From contig OX637805.1 in NCBI GenBank assembly GCA_951802425.1, positions 2,232,001 through 2,296,000 of the forward strand: a DNA stretch of 64,000 nucleotides, written 5' to 3'. Numbering within the stretch: the first letter of the stretch is position 1; every line of letters begins with the position of its first letter. This DNA comes from Clavaria fumosa (lineage: Eukaryota > Basidiomycota > Agaricomycetes > Agaricales > Clavariaceae). Below, piece after piece: positions 48,518-61,500 of the stretch. A model generated the notes under the pieces. That model was not told the DNA's origin, did no database searches, and saw nothing but the letters and a program-made list of their open reading frames with translations. The position numbers and the translations under genes were made by a program.

Positions 48518-49539
48518 TCCGCCTGTCCGCCCTAGCCCCATGTCCTAACCCGGCTAGCCTGGACCCTTAATTTCAAACTCTGACACATTGTCACAGCTCA
48601 GCCCCTATCATCCTCTATCTCTTTACCCTGCCTGTGGTGTGCAACAGAACCATGCGAAATTTTTACTGTGTATCGATACACGTGACCCAAACCGGAGCAC
48701 AGCCACCATACTCCTCCCAGTGAATTGTGTAGTGTACAGGGCAAGGAAAGGCCCTCTACATAGTAGTTTCCTGGTCCAGTGGACAGGGCCCTTGCTCTGT
48801 GACCATTGTCAGAAGGGCACATGGGCAACTCATTAGGAGTTGTGGAGCGACCACCTGGGACACCATTTGGGCCCCACACTAGCAATAGTTTCATAGAATA
48901 AGAGTTCTATAGGTGCATAAGTACATAGAAGAGCAGCCTAAGAGGACAGGACTGCTAAGAGATCAAAGAAATCCTGAGTGCCCAAGGCCTGGAACTTTAT
49001 TTTACAGTGCTATAGAATGCTGGGCCTAGCTGTTGCCCCCTTTGATGGGCAGAAAAGGAACTTCTGTACGTTCCTCTGATCCCTTTGCCTCCTGTTTATG
49101 GCAAACCCAACTACCTATGCTGTAGACCTGGTGAAGGTCCTCTTTGCTCTGAGCAAAATTGTTGGAGATGGATTCACTGCAGAATGGGTGAATCTGAAGG
49201 CAGAAGAGATCCTGGGTAGTAGCGAGGCCAGAACCTGGGCAGAGTTTGTGGAGGAAATGAAGTGAGCATTTGATGACCTGAATGACTGTGCAACTGCCCT
49301 TGCAGATATTGCTGGGTTGAAACAGGGTGCCATGACAGCACTGGAGTTCTTTGTGAGGTTTGAGACACTGGTCTGTTGAGCAGAGATGAGGACTCAGGAA
49401 TCCTAGTCCATTGGCTGGAGTTGAACCTGAGTAGGAGGTTGGTGGAGAGAATCTATGGTGTCTCCCCGATGCCAGAGACTTATGGAGGATGGAAAGTGCT
49501 GGCAGAAAGACTTGATGCCTAGCAAAGGCGACTGGATGG

Positions 49540-50942
49540 TGTTAGGGCCTGTCCTGTCTTGTAAGTAATGTCGAAGGTTGACTTGTTGGTGACCGGTCTT
49601 GGAAACTTGCTAAGACCAATCAACTGTTGAGCACAGTCGAGAATGCTCAGTCCCGGAATGTCGTAGAGGTGTTAGAAACATTGTGAAGTTGGTAGACAAG
49701 CGTAAAAGAGAAAAAGACAAATGGAGAGGTCGCTGAGGGGGTTGCGAGGTCAACTGACGAAGTGTGAGGAAAGAAATAGACGAGGTGGGAGAGATAGGTA
49801 ATGCTGAGAAGGTCACGAAGTCGACCAATGAAGTGTAAGGAAGGAAAATGACAAGGTGGGAGAAATAGACAATGGGGAGAGGTTGTGTGAAGTTGCGACG
49901 ATGTTGAGAAGTAGATTGGTTGAAGGCAATGACTTTGCCGACTGATAAGGGAACCTATTGGGTTCCAAGGATCAGTACCAAGACAAAACGAGGAAAATGC
50001 TTAGGTGGCGCAAGTTGCACAAGCACTGAGAACGAGGTAGAAGAAAAGCAGAGTGGGTCTTGGTGTGATCTGGTCACCAAGTGAGACAAGCACTATCAAT
50101 CGCACTTGGTTCGAAGCTCAGAAGGTGTCAGGCCTAAAGCTTAAACCAATAATGTGTCAGTATCAAGTCTGTAGTACAGTAAGTACATGTGAGACTTATA
50201 TATATGTATGTACAGAGAGTATGACAAGAAAGGGAAAGTACAGAGAGCGCCAGGCGACAAGACTATAGTAGTACAGGGTATAACTAGTCATAGAGTGACC
50301 GTGTGCATGTTCTACTAAGGTCGCAAGGGGTAAACTAAGCATAGGTAAGGTCACAGACATGACCGGTCATGGGTCACGACCTAACTAAATAAGCATATGT
50401 GTAACTACGACTGAGCAGAGGGGCTTGGTCCAGGGCTAACACAGTCATAGACGACTGAGAAGAAGAAGGGAGAACATAATTTGAAAGGATACACAGCTTG
50501 ACCACCAGTGGTGCATTTCATCATTAAGGTCGCAAGGTCAGGTGAGTGGTCATGTGGATGGCGCTGGTGAGGCAGGTGACCTTGGGTGGTCTTTGGGCAG
50601 TATGTCATGTGAGTAATGCTGGTAACGCGAGTAATGCGAGTAGTGCCGGTGTGCCATGTGGCAAGTCACGTGCCACTGCAGGAGTTGTGTAAGAGCGTGT
50701 TGAGCATCGAATAGTGGGTTCGGCAGTGAGTATGCGTAAGGTGAGGTGGCAGGAGGTGATGCGAGTATGGCAGTATGATCACGAGTGTCGTGAGGAGATG
50801 ATGGAGGCCCGAGAGGTGTTTGGAAGTTGGTAGCGGGTTTCGGAAGAGTGTAGGGGGGTTTGCGAGGTGGTGGGGGAATGTTGGGAGGTCCATGAGTGGT
50901 GATAGAATTGTTAGGTTGAGGAAAAATGGATGGGTCCTGACA
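49540..50942 (-). mobile_element. Solo LTR, family B (copy 2), inserted in G2 gag
   Basis: Minus-strand copy, 1403 bp, beginning at 50942 with TGTCAGGACCC and ending at 49540 with GGCCCTAACA. Perfect 5-bp duplication GATGG at 49535-49539 and 50943-50947. Removing it rejoins the G2 gag reading (GCGACTGGATGG / GATACTTGCGGAATGG) as in G1. This is the shortest copy and probably the closest to the basic unit length. Confidence 0.88.
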
Positions 50943-50999
50943 GATGGGATACTTGCGGAATGGACACCGCGACCCATTGCAACCCCTGCACGACCCACT

Positions 51000-53960
51000 G
51001 CGACCTTTGTGCGACCTGCTGTGACTCTCTCGCACCCTCTGGATGTGGCCATGGGCTGAGGATGGGCCTCTGCTGATGAGAGACGTTGTTTCCGATGCCA
51101 CCAGACTGGCCATGCTGTCTGATTCTGCCCCCTGCCTGATATGCATCTGCAGGTCCCAAGGGCCCAAACCTGTGCAGTACCATGTGCCCCCTGAATGGCA
51201 GAGGAATATGAGAAAGAGATTGTGTGGCTTTGAGCCTGCCTGGAGCTGTACAAGAGAGAGAGGAAGGCTCCTGCTGGGGAGAAGGACTGTGCCAGCCCCC
51301 TTTCTGTCCCTGTGCCTGCTGCAAGTATACCCCAATATACTATCTTGCAGTGGAGACATACCCAAATTGGGGCTGAGGTGAAGGAGGAAGTGAGGCTGGC
51401 AGAGCACCCAACCATGGTGCAGCCAGAAGTGGGGAAACACATGCCATGAGAGTTAGCCATCCAGGTGCACTTGGAGGCTCTCAGCACTGGCAAGGGGGCT
51501 ACAATGAAGGCCCTTGTCGACTCAGGATGCACCAACTGCTTCAGGGACCTGGAGTGGGCAAGAAGAGCAGGACTGGAACCATCTCCCCTGCTGAACCCAA
51601 TCATGATGTACAATGTGGATGGGTCACAGAATAGAGAGGGTAAAATCTGGTATGGAATTGAGCTGCTGGTGATGATGGGTGACCATTGTGAATGGATCCA
51701 CTTCCTGCTAGGGAAGATCCAAACCCACAAGGTCATCCTTGGGCATGACTGGCTCAAGTGACACAACCCCAACATTGACTGAAAGAAGGCAGAGCTGAGC
51801 CTTACCCACTGCCCCCCATAGTGTTCCCCATCCCCTCGAGCCCCTGCACCCCCAAAAACGAGTACCCTCACATCTGCGAGTATTCTGGACACCTGTTTTC
51901 CCAACTCTGGCCCAACCCCCAATTGGCCCAGCTGCTACCCTTCGGTTTTTAGTGAAGCAAAGTGGGATGAACTTCCCTGCTCCCAACTGGACTTCAATAT
52001 TAAGATCAAGTTCAAAAAGGACCCTGAGCACCTCTCCTCCAAGCTATACTCACTGACAAGGGAGGAGATGGTGGAGATGAACCATTGGGTGGATGAGCAG
52101 CTTGCTTCTCAACGAATCTGGCCCTCAAAATCCCCATATGCCAGCCCCTTCTTCTTCAAACATGAGAAGGACAAGCTGTGGCTGAGTATCAACTACTTGA
52201 GGCTGAATGCACACCTGATCAAGGACAAGTACCCCCTCCCCCGCATCTGAGACACAGTGGATGTGCTTAAAGGAGTGTTGATCTACTCTAAGATTGATGT
52301 GAAGGGAGGTTTTCCATCTATGCAGGTCTGGCCTGAGCACCAGCACCGCTGCACCTTCCTGACACCCCATGAACTCTTCGAACTGGCTGTCATGTGGTTT
52401 GGACTGCAGAATGCACCTGCCACCTTCCAGTGCTTCATGAATCATGTGTTGAGGGAGGAGATTGCTGGAGGACATGTCTGGGCTTATGTGGATGATGTGA
52501 TTGTGTTTGTAGAGGATTTGGCAACACATCAGTATTGGATGGATTGGGTCTTGAGGAAGTTTGGAGAGAATGGGTTGTGTCTCAAACTCAGTAAATGCAA
52601 GTTTGAGAAGAGTGAGATCATCTTCCTGGGGATGAAGATCTCTCACAACTGGCTAGAGCATGACCCAGCCAAGGGTGCAGCAGTCCGAGATTGGCCATGT
52701 CCTAGGAATGTGAAGGATGTCCAGAGGTTCAATGGGATGTTGAACTTCCTCCCCCAGCACATCCCGAATCTTTCTGCCCAGGCAAAGCCACTCTTCCAGC
52801 TGACTGGGAATGTTCCATGGAAATGGGAGGAGGAGGAGGAAGCAGCCTTCTGAGATCTCTGCCAGGCACTCATATCAGCCCCAGTTTTGGCTCTGCCTCA
52901 GGACAAAGGGAGATGGAAGGTAGAGATGGATGTGAGTAACCTGGCGACTGGTGGAGTGCTCTTGCAGCAGCAGACAGATGGAACCTGGAGAGTTGTTGAC
53001 TATATCTCCAAGGCCCTCACTGCAGCTGAGAAGAACTACAACATGTATGACAAAGAGTTCTTGGCTGTGACTCGGGCACTTCATGAGTGGCAGGCATACC
53101 TCATTGGAGCAGATGAGATGATTGAGATCTGGACGGACCATGTGAACCTCCAGTACTTCCAGAAGCCTCAGAAGTTGAAACCGAGGCAGGTCCATTGGGT
53201 TGGAGAGCTCCAGTGCTTTGACTTTGAGATAAAGTATTGCACTGGCAAGTCAAATACAAAGGCAGATGCACTCTCCCCAGAGATAGGACTATGGAGAGAT
53301 GGTGGAGGAGGATGCACTGGTGCAGGTTTTCCTGGAAATGGAAGTCCGTGTGTCATTCACATCAGAAATGGAGATGCTACTCCAGAAAAATAGCATGGTA
53401 CACATACAGAAGCTGGAGGAGCTTGATGACAAGTGGACATGAGATTGTGCTGGACTCTGGCAAAAGGGGATAGTCACTTGGGTCCCCCTAGGAGCTCATG
53501 AGGCTGTCCTCGAATTTGAGCATGACCTCCCTGCTGCTGGACACCCTGGGCCCCAGAAGTTGAGAGCGGCACTAGTGAAGGGTTATTGGTGGCTGGACAT
53601 GAAGGTGGGACCTGCTGGGTATCACCTCAAGCTCCCTTGGGCCTGGTGCATCCACCAAGTCTTCAATGAACTGTTGTTGACACCATACCATCCCCCTTCC
53701 TTCCCTTCTCCGAACCTGCCTCCCCCTCCACCCCTACAATTGCTGATGACCACCTGGAGTATGATGTGGAGGAAATCCTTGATGTCAAGAAGGTGGGACA
53801 TGGGGTGAAGTACCTGGTGAAGTGGTTGGGATACCCTGTAGAGGAGAACACCTGGGAGCCCTGTAGGAACCTCACTAACATAATGTTGCTGCTCCAGGAC
53901 TTCTTCCTTGCCCACCCTGACAAAGCCAAGCTAGCTGGTTGGGACACCCAGCCTTAAGAG
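51000..53960 (+). pseudogene. Decayed pol of G2 with C-terminal chromodomain
   Basis: Protease motif LVDSGCTNC (about 51515), catalytic YVDD of reverse transcriptase in AYVDDVIVFVEDL (about 52485), RNase H segment with YDKEFLAVTRALHEW (about 53050) and ADALS. After the integrase zinc finger (YWWLDMK, about 53585) the next residues are VGPAGYHLKLPWAWCIHQVF, which normally follow the integrase core, so the catalytic D,D,E core is deleted. The end is a chromodomain: EEILDVKKVGHGVKYLVKW and YPVEENTWEP. Chromodomains of this type guide insertion to heterochromatin in some fungal elements. Stop codons and a frame shift near 53275 make it non-functional. Confidence 0.88.
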
Positions 53961-53968
53961 GGGGGTGA

Positions 53969-54258
53969 TGTTAGGATTGCTTACATAAGCCATCCCAAAG
54001 AGGAGTTGTGGAGAAACTGGGGAGGGTTGTCAGAAGGTCACATGACCTGTGGCTGGGGTGGGATTACATAATCATAAGATCACATGACCTGATGCCTGGG
54101 CGCATCATGTGATCTGAGGGTCTGAGCATGGGAACACCAGCAAGTGCCGAAGTGTTCACTATAAGTACCTTTGCTTTTCCTTTTTTGTACGCTTTTCCCC
54201 TTATCTTAGTATTGTCGTCATGACCTTACCCTTAAGTTGTGTGAGACCCAGTCTGATA
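53969..54258 (+). repeat. 3' LTR of G2
   Basis: Family A LTR, about 290 bp, begins TGTTAGGATTGC directly after the polypurine tract and stops at GTCTGATA, short of the usual end. Confidence 0.88.
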
Positions 54259-55013
54259 ACCCTGGACATCCCACCTGACACCAAACCTGATATCCTGAAC
54301 TTCTGCAACTCCAAAATATGGGACACCCAGGACTCAGTAAGGGCATTATTTCAATATGTTTGCCAAAGTCCCACCCGAACCCCGAAGTCCTATTCTGGAT
54401 GTCCTGGACATCCCGGACCCAAACTCCAAACTCCAACCGGACTTCACCCTGACCCTCCAAGCACACATGTAACATCAGTCAGGATTGTGGAGGTGGAGGA
54501 GCTGAGAAAGGTTGTGAGAGAGTCACATGATCTGGATGGAGCTGGATTACATAATGTGCAGGTCACATGACTCCAGCCATTAGCACATCACATGACCCAG
54601 GAGGTCCAAGCATGGGAATGCCAGCAAGTTTATACTGTATACTTTTGCTTTTCCTATTCTTTTCCCCTTATGTTAGTATTGTCATCATGACCTTGCATTT
54701 AGTAGTGTGAGACTGAGTCTGACACAATACTAACATCCACCTGTCTGCCCTAGCCCCATGTCCTAACCTGGCTAGCCTAGACCCTTAATCTCAAACTGTG
54801 ACATGTTGTCACAGCTCAGCCCCTATCATCCTCTTCTCCTTTCCCTTGCCCATGGTGTGTAACAGAACCATGTAAAAATTTTACTGTGTGCAGATGCACA
54901 TGACCAGACCTGGAGGACAACTTCTGTGACCCTCTCTGAGTGATACTGAGTGCCCAAGGCCTGGAACTTTATTTACAGTGCCTTAGATTGAGACTGGTTT
55001 GAGTCCAGCTCCC
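54259..55013 (+). repeat. Repeat remnants: unknown block, then diverged family A LTR and leader
   Basis: 54259-54477 is rich in GGACATCC and CCAAACTCC words and may be the other half of the DNA into which G2 inserted. From 54478 (TCAGGATTGTGG) to about 54735 (ATACTAACA) is a diverged family A LTR, followed by the usual leader up to GTGCCCAAGGCCTGGAACTTT near 54975, where it is cut off. No gag follows. Confidence 0.7.
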
Positions 55014-55172
55014 TGTTAGGATTGCTTACATAAGCCATCCCAAAGAGGAGTTGTGGAGAAACCAGGGAGGGTTGTTGGAAGGTCACATGACCCATGGCTG
55101 AGGGTCAGAATACATAATCCCCAAAGTCACTGGACCTGTGCCTTGGCGCATCACATGACCTGAGAGGTCTGA

Positions 55173-56703
55173 TGTCAGGACCCATTCATTTTTCCCTTGC
55201 CCAAGCCAACTTTACCAACACCTGCAAACCTCCCAATGGCCATCTACAACCTCACAAGCTCCTCTACACACTTCTGGAACCTGCTGTCCCCTTCTGGGAG
55301 CCTCTCCGACCTCCCCCACATTCACACGACACTCACAACCACCACACCATACTCGTGCAACTCCTTGCAAACCCACCCTATGCATACTCTTTGCCTGAAC
55401 CCCTCATATTGACATGCAACATGCCATTGTGCATCCTCTTCAACCAGCATGTGACTTGCCACACAGCACCCCTGGTGCTACCACTACTAGTGCTAATACG
55501 TTATCAGCATTATGACCATTACCAGCATTACCAGCATTACCCACATGACCTCCCACCCAAGGTCACCTGCATCACTAGTGTCACCTGCATCTCTAGTGTC
55601 ACCCATGTGACCACTCTTATGACCTCACAACCTTAACACTCAAACATGCCACCAATGGTCAGCTGCATATACCTTTCAAATATGCCTTCCTTCTCATCCC
55701 CAGTAGTCTATAACTACACTAGTTATGATCTGAAGATCCCCCTGTAGTTATAGTTACATATATGATTATTTAACCAGGTTGTGACCTGTGACTGGTCATG
55801 CTCACAACCTTACCTATGCTGTTTTAACCCCTCGCGACCTTAGTAGAGCATGCGCATAGTTACTATATGACTAGACATACCCTGCACTACTATAGTTCTG
55901 TCACCTGGTGACTTCTGCACTTTTCCTTTTCTGTTATACTCTCTATATGCATGTATGTAAGTCTCACATGTACATATGGTACTGTAGACTTGATATTGAC
56001 ACACATTGGTTTAAGCTTGAGGCTACTATGCCCTTTGAGCTTGGAACCATCACAATTGATAGGTCTTGTCTCACTTGGTGGCCTCAACAACTGTAAGACT
56101 TTGGTTGAATGAGACCAGATATCCTCAGTCACAAGTGTGTTAGAACCCTGTTTATAGCAGTAGTTATGCAGTCATAGTGACAGTAGTAGGATAAGTGTGG
56201 CTGATTAGCTAAGCATCCAGGGAAGTCCCTTCACCCCTAGGGTGGACCCTTACAACAACACCAAGACACATTTCACTATTCTTCTAACTCATCCTCCATG
56301 CTTGTATAAACTCGCATGCTTAAGTATTCTCTCTTATTCATCTTGGTACTGATTCTTCGAACCCCACAGGTTCTCTTGTCAGTTGGCAAAGTCATTGCCT
56401 TCACTGACTCACTTCTTGACATTGTCACGACCACTCATGACCTTCTTGACAACAGCTCTTTCTCCCACCTTGTCTATTTCTTTCTTCACACTTCATCTGT
56501 CAACTTCACAACCTTCTCAGTAATGTCCCTCTTCTTCCAACTTGTCTCTCCTGTTCTTACATCTTGTCAGACATCCCCACAACCTTCCAGGACCAAGCAT
56601 TCTTGACTGTGCTCAACAGTTGATTGGTCTTAGCAAGTATCCAGGATCGGTCACCAACAAGTTGACCTTTGGTATTACTTATGAGACAGGACAGGCCCTA
56701 ACA
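55173..56703 (+). mobile_element. Solo LTR, family B (copy 3), inside the G3 LTR
   Basis: Begins TGTCAGGACCC and ends GGCCCTAACA, with perfect duplication TCTGA at 55168-55172 and 56704-56708. It itself carries a 163-bp insertion at 56092-56254. No coding domain. Confidence 0.88.
56092..56254. mobile_element. Third-level insertion, 163 bp, TG...CA ends and 5-bp duplication
   Basis: Compared with copy 1 of family B, extra DNA lies between CCTCAACAAC and ACAACACCAAG. It begins TGTAAGACTTT and ends ACCCTTACA, with TGTAAG and CTTACA as inverted ends, and is flanked by ACAAC at 56087-56091 and 56255-56259. This fits a very small solo LTR of the TRIM/SMART type. Confidence 0.78.
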
Positions 56704-56852
56704 TCTGAGTGTGGGAACACCAGCAAATGCCGAAGCATTCAGTATATATACTTTGACTTTTCCTTTTTTGTACTCTTTTCCCCTTATATTAGTATTGTCA
56801 TCATGACCTTACATTTAAGTTGTGTGAGACCCAGTCTGGTATAATACTAACA

Positions 56853-57416
56853 TCTGCCTATCTACCCTAGCCCCATGTCCTAACCTGGCTAGCCTGGACC
56901 CTTAATTTCAAACTGTGACATGTTGTCACAGCTCAGCCCCTATCATCCTCTTCTCCTTTTCCCTTGCCCATGGTGTGTAACAGAACCACATGAAATTTTT
57001 ACTGTGTGTAGATACACATGACCAGACCTGGAGGATGACTACTGTGACCCTCTCTGAGTGATACCAAGTGCCCAAGGCCTGGAACTTTATTTTACAGTGC
57101 CATAGAATGATGCTGGATCTAGCTGTTGCCCCCTTTGATGGGCAGAAAAGGAACTTTCATACATTCCTCCAATCACTTTGCCTCCTGTTTATGGCGAACC
57201 CAACTACCTATGCTATGGACCTGGTGAAAGTCCTCTTTGCTCTGAGCAAAATTACTGGAGAAGGATTCACTGCAGAATGGGTGAATATGAAGGCAGAAGA
57301 GATCCTCGGTAATGGTGAGGCTGGAACCTGGCCAGAGTTTGTGGAGAAAATGAGGTGGGCATTTGATGACCCAAATGACTGTGTGACTGCCCTTGCAGAT
57401 ATTGCAAGGTTGAAAC
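56853..57416 (+). pseudogene. Leader and gag fragment of gypsy copy G3
   Basis: Leader as in the other copies, then gag readable from about 57068 (PKAWNFILQCHRMMLDL) to 57416, where it is cut by the LTR of copy G4. The gag matches the G1 and G4 gag closely. Nothing of its pol is seen in the window. Confidence 0.85.
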
Positions 57417-57717
57417 TGTTAGGATTGCTTACATAAGCCATCCCAAAGAGGAGTTGTGGAGAAACTGGGGAGGGTTGTCAGAAGCTCACATGACCTGTGG
57501 CTGGGGTGGGATTACATGATCATAAGATCACATGACCTGAGGCCTGGGCACGTCACATGATCAGAGGGTCCAAGTGTGGGAACACTGGCAAGTGCCAAAG
57601 CATTCACTATAAGTACCTTCGCTTTTCCTTTTTTGTACTCTTTTCCCCTTATCTTAGTATTGTTGTCATGACCTTACCCTTAAGTTGTGTGAGACCCAGT
57701 CTGATATAATACTAAGA
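57417..57717 (+). repeat. 5' LTR of G4
   Basis: Family A LTR, 301 bp, TGTTAGGATTGC to TACTAAGA, same length as the G1 and G2 5' LTRs. The flanking 5 bp on the left are GAAAC. Confidence 0.88.
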
Positions 57718-57932
57718 TCTGCCCATCTGCCCTAGCCCTGTGTCCTAACCTGGCTAGCCTGGACCCTTAATTTCAAACTGTGACATGTTGTCACAGCTCA
57801 GCCCCTATCATCCTCTTCTCCTTTTCCCTTGCCCATGGTGTGTAACAGAACCATGCAAAATTTTTACTGTGTGTAGATACACATGACCAGACCTGGAGGA
57901 CAACTACTGTGACCCTCTCTGATAGATACTGA

Positions 57933-58592
57933 GTGCCCAAGGCCCAGAACCTTATTTTACAGTGCCATAGAATGATGCTGGACCTAGCTGTTGCCCCCTT
58001 TGATGGGCAGAAAAGGAACTTCTGTACATTCCTTCAATCACTTCACCTCCTGTTTATGGCAAACCCAACCACCTATGCCATGGACCTGAAGGTCCTCTTT
58101 GCTCTGAGCAAAATCACTGGAGAAGGATTCACTGCGGAATGGGTGAATATGAAGGCAGAAGAGATCCTGGGTAATGGCGAGGCCAGAACCTGGGCAGAGT
58201 TTGTAGAGAAGATGAAGTGGGAATTTGATGACCCAAATGACTGTGCAACTGCCCTTGCAGATATTGCAGGGTTGAAACAGGGTGCCATGATGGCACCAGA
58301 GTTCTTTGTGAAGTTTGAGATGCTGTTCCAACAGGCAGGATTGAGTGAAGAGAAGAGCTTGGACATCCTAGTCCATTGGCTGGAGCCAAACCTGAGTAGG
58401 AGGTTGGTGGGGAAGATCTATGGTGTCTCCCAAATGCCAGAGACTTATGGAGGATGGAGGATGCTGGCAGAAAAACTTGATGCCCAGCAGAGACAATTTG
58501 ACAGGATAGTGGCAGAACAAAACCTGCAACCTGCTGTGAACCTACCACGACCTATCGCAACCCCACTGCGACCCGCTGCAACCTTTCCGTGA
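57933..58592 (+). pseudogene. Gag of G4, 219 codons then stop
   Basis: Readable from MPKAQNLILQCHRMMLDLAV to a stop at 58590-58592; in G1 the same frame continues into the zinc knuckle and pol. It includes the conserved KNFRTFL-like and GEGFTAEWVNMKAEEILGNG blocks of this family. The stop lies in the low-complexity CGACC-repeat linker, where G1 has CGA. Confidence 0.8.
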
Positions 58593-61500
58593 CCTTCTGT
58601 GACCTTTGCGCGACCTGCTGCAACCCTCTCACACCCTCTGGATGTGGCCATGGGCCAATGATGGGCCCCTGCTGCTGAGAGACATTGTTTCTGATGCCAC
58701 CAGACTGGCCATGCTGTCCATTTCTGCCCCCTGCCTGATATGCATCTGCAGGTCCCAAGGGCCCAAACCTGTGCAGTATCAGGTGCCCCCTGAATGGCGG
58801 AGGAATATGAGAAAGAGATTGCATGGCTTCAAGCCTGCCTGGAGCCATACGAGAGAGAGAGGAGGGCTCCTGCTGAGGAGAAGAACTGTGCCAGCCCCCT
58901 TTCTGTCCCTGTGCCTGCTGCAAGTATACCCCAATATACTATCTTGCAGCAGAGACATACCCGAATTGGGGCTGAGGTGAAGGAAGAAGTGAGGCTGGCA
59001 GAGCGCCCAACCATGGTGCAGCCGGAGGTGGGGAAATGCATGCCATGAGAGCTAGTCATCCAGGTGCACTTGGAGGCTCTCAGCACTGGCAAGGGGGCTA
59101 CAACAAAGGCCCTTGTTGACCCAGGATGCACCAACTGCTTCATGGACTTGGAGTGGGCAAGAAGAGTGGGACTGGAGCCATCTCCCCTGCTGAACCCAAT
59201 TATGATGTACAATGTGGATGGGTCACAGAATAGAGAGGGTAAAATCTGGTATGGAATTGAGCTGCTGGTGATGATGGGTGACCATTGTGAATGGATCCAC
59301 TTCCTGCTAGGGAAGATCCAAACCCACAAGGTCATCCTTGGGCATGACTGGCTCAAGTGACACAATCCTGACATTGACTGGAAGAAGGCAGAGCTGAGCC
59401 TTACCCACTGCCCCCCACAGTGTTCCCCATCCCCTCGAGCCCCTGCACCCCCAAAAATGAGTACCCTCGCATCCAGAAGTATTTTGGACACCCATTTTCC
59501 CAACTCTGGCCCTACCCCTGATTGGCCCAGCTGCTACCCTTCAGTTTTTAGTGAAGCAAAGTGGGATGAGCTTCCCTGCTCCTGACTGGACTTCAGTATT
59601 AAGATCAAGTTCAAAAAGGACCCTGAGCACCTCTCCTCCAAGCTGTATTCTTTGACACAAGATGAGATGGTGGAGATGAACCATTGGGTGGATGAGCAGC
59701 TGGTTTCTGGATGGATCCAACCTTTGAAATTCCTGTATGCTAGTCCCTTCTTCAAACACAAGAAGAACAAGCTGCAGCCAATTATTGACTACTCAGGGTT
59801 GAATGTGCACCTGATCAAGGATAAGTACCCCCTCCCCCACATCTGAGACACAGTGGATGTGCTTAAGGGAGCTTTGATTTACTCTAAGATTGATGCAAAA
59901 GGAGGTTCCCCATCCATGCAGGTCTGGCCTGAGCACCAGCACCACTGTGCCTTCTTGACACCTTGTGGACTCCTTGAACCAGCTGTCATGTGGTTTGGAC
60001 TGCAGAATGCACCTGCCACTTTCCAACATTTCATGAATCATGTGCTGAGGGAGGAGATTGTGGGAGGACATGTCCAAGCATATGTGGATGACATCATCAT
60101 GTTTGCAGAGGATTTGGCAACACACTGGTACTGGATGGATGGGGTCTTATAGAAGTTCAGAGAGAATGGGCTGTGTCTCAGACTCAGCAAGTGTGAGTTT
60201 GAGAAGAAGGAGATCATCTTCCTTGGGATGAAGATCTCCCACAACCATCTGGAACATGATCTGGCTAAGGGCACAGTGATCCATAACTGGCCTTGACTGA
60301 GGAATGTGAAGGAGGTACAGAGATTTAGTGTGATGCTAAACTACCTCTGTCACCACATTCTGAACCTCTCTGCCTGAGCCAAGCCACTATTCCAGCTGAC
60401 TGGGAAGGTTCCATGGAAATGGGAGGAGGAGGAGGAATCAGCCTTCCAAGATCTCCACCTGGCACTTGTATCAGCCCTGGTCTTGGCTCTGCCACAAGAC
60501 AAAGGGAGATGGAAGGTAGAGACAGACATGAGTAACTTGGCAACTGGTGGAGTGCTTTTGTAGCAGCAGACAGATGGGACCTGGAGAGTCATGGACTACA
60601 TCTCCAAGGCCCTCATTGCAGCTGAGAAGAACTACAATGTGTACAACAAAGAGTTCTTGGCTGTGATTTGGGCACTTTGTGAGTGGCAGGCATACCTCAT
60701 TGGAGTGGATAAAATGATTGTGATCTGGATGGACCATGCGAACCTCCAGTACTTCAGAAGCCACAGAAGTTGAAGCTGAGGCAGGTCCATTGGGTTGGAG
60801 AGCTCCAGTGCTTTGACTTTGAGATAAAGTATCACACAGGAAAGTCTAACACCAAGGCTGATGCACTCTCGCAAAGGCCAGACTATGAAAAAATGGTGGA
60901 GGAAGATGCACCAGTGCAGGTCTTCCCAGAGGTTGAGATCCAGACATTGTTCACATTGGAAATGGAGATGCTACTGCAGAAAAGTTGTGCAGTACATGTA
61001 CAGAAGCCAGAGGGGCTTGATGATGAGTGGATGCAGGATCAGATGGGGCTCTGGCAAAAGGGTGGGATCACATGGGTGCTGCCAGAGGCACATGAGACAG
61101 TGCTCACCATTGAGCATGACCTCCCCATTGCTGGGCACCCTGGTCTATGGAAGCTGAGGGTGGCATTGCTGAGGTCCTACTGGTGGGTGGGCATGGTGAA
61201 GGACTCTGATCAGTATGCAGGTGGGTGCAAGATGTCCAGTGGGTGAAGCCAGACCATACCAGGTGTGCTGCTCCACTCCATCTGCACCCTGTCCCTGAAG
61301 GGCCCTGGGCAGTAATTTCCTGGGACATTGTTGGACATCCCCTCTCCCATGGCCACAATGCAATCCTTGTCATTGTTGACAAGTTCATGAAACAGACCAT
61401 CATCAAGGCAATTGGCCTTGACCTTATGGGACTTGGTGCTGCTCAGATCCTTTGAGACTGGGTCTTCTGTGACCATGGAGTCCTGCAGAAAGTTGTGAGT

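Larger units (their letters stand above)
48217..54258 (+). mobile_element. Ty3/gypsy chromovirus copy G2, decayed, with integrase deletion
   Basis: 5' LTR 48217-48517, leader, gag start near 49013, a solo LTR of family B at 49540-50942, knuckle and protease region 51000-51760, reverse transcriptase and RNase H 52020-53290, zinc finger of integrase, then a jump straight to the end of integrase, a chromodomain (53766-53957), a polypurine tract (GAGGGGGG, 53958-53965) and 3' LTR 53969-54258. It has many nonsense codons, mostly where G1 has CGA. Flanks are ACCCC and ACCCT, a 5-bp duplication with one difference. The 3' LTR lacks its last 10 or so bases. Confidence 0.9.
55014..56852 (+). repeat. 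5' LTR of gypsy copy G3, split by a solo LTR
   Basis: Left part 55014-55172 begins TGTTAGGATTGC; right part 56709-56852 ends ATACTAACA. Together they give the usual 303 bp. The interruption is the family B solo LTR at 55173-56703 plus its 5-bp duplication. Confidence 0.88.

Noticed and set aside
50666..51922. 418-codon minus-strand frame
   Set aside because: Antisense of the G2 gag-protease region plus the end of a solo LTR; equivalent to the antisense frames over G1.
58829..59503. 224-codon minus-strand frame
   Set aside because: Antisense shadow of the G4 protease region.
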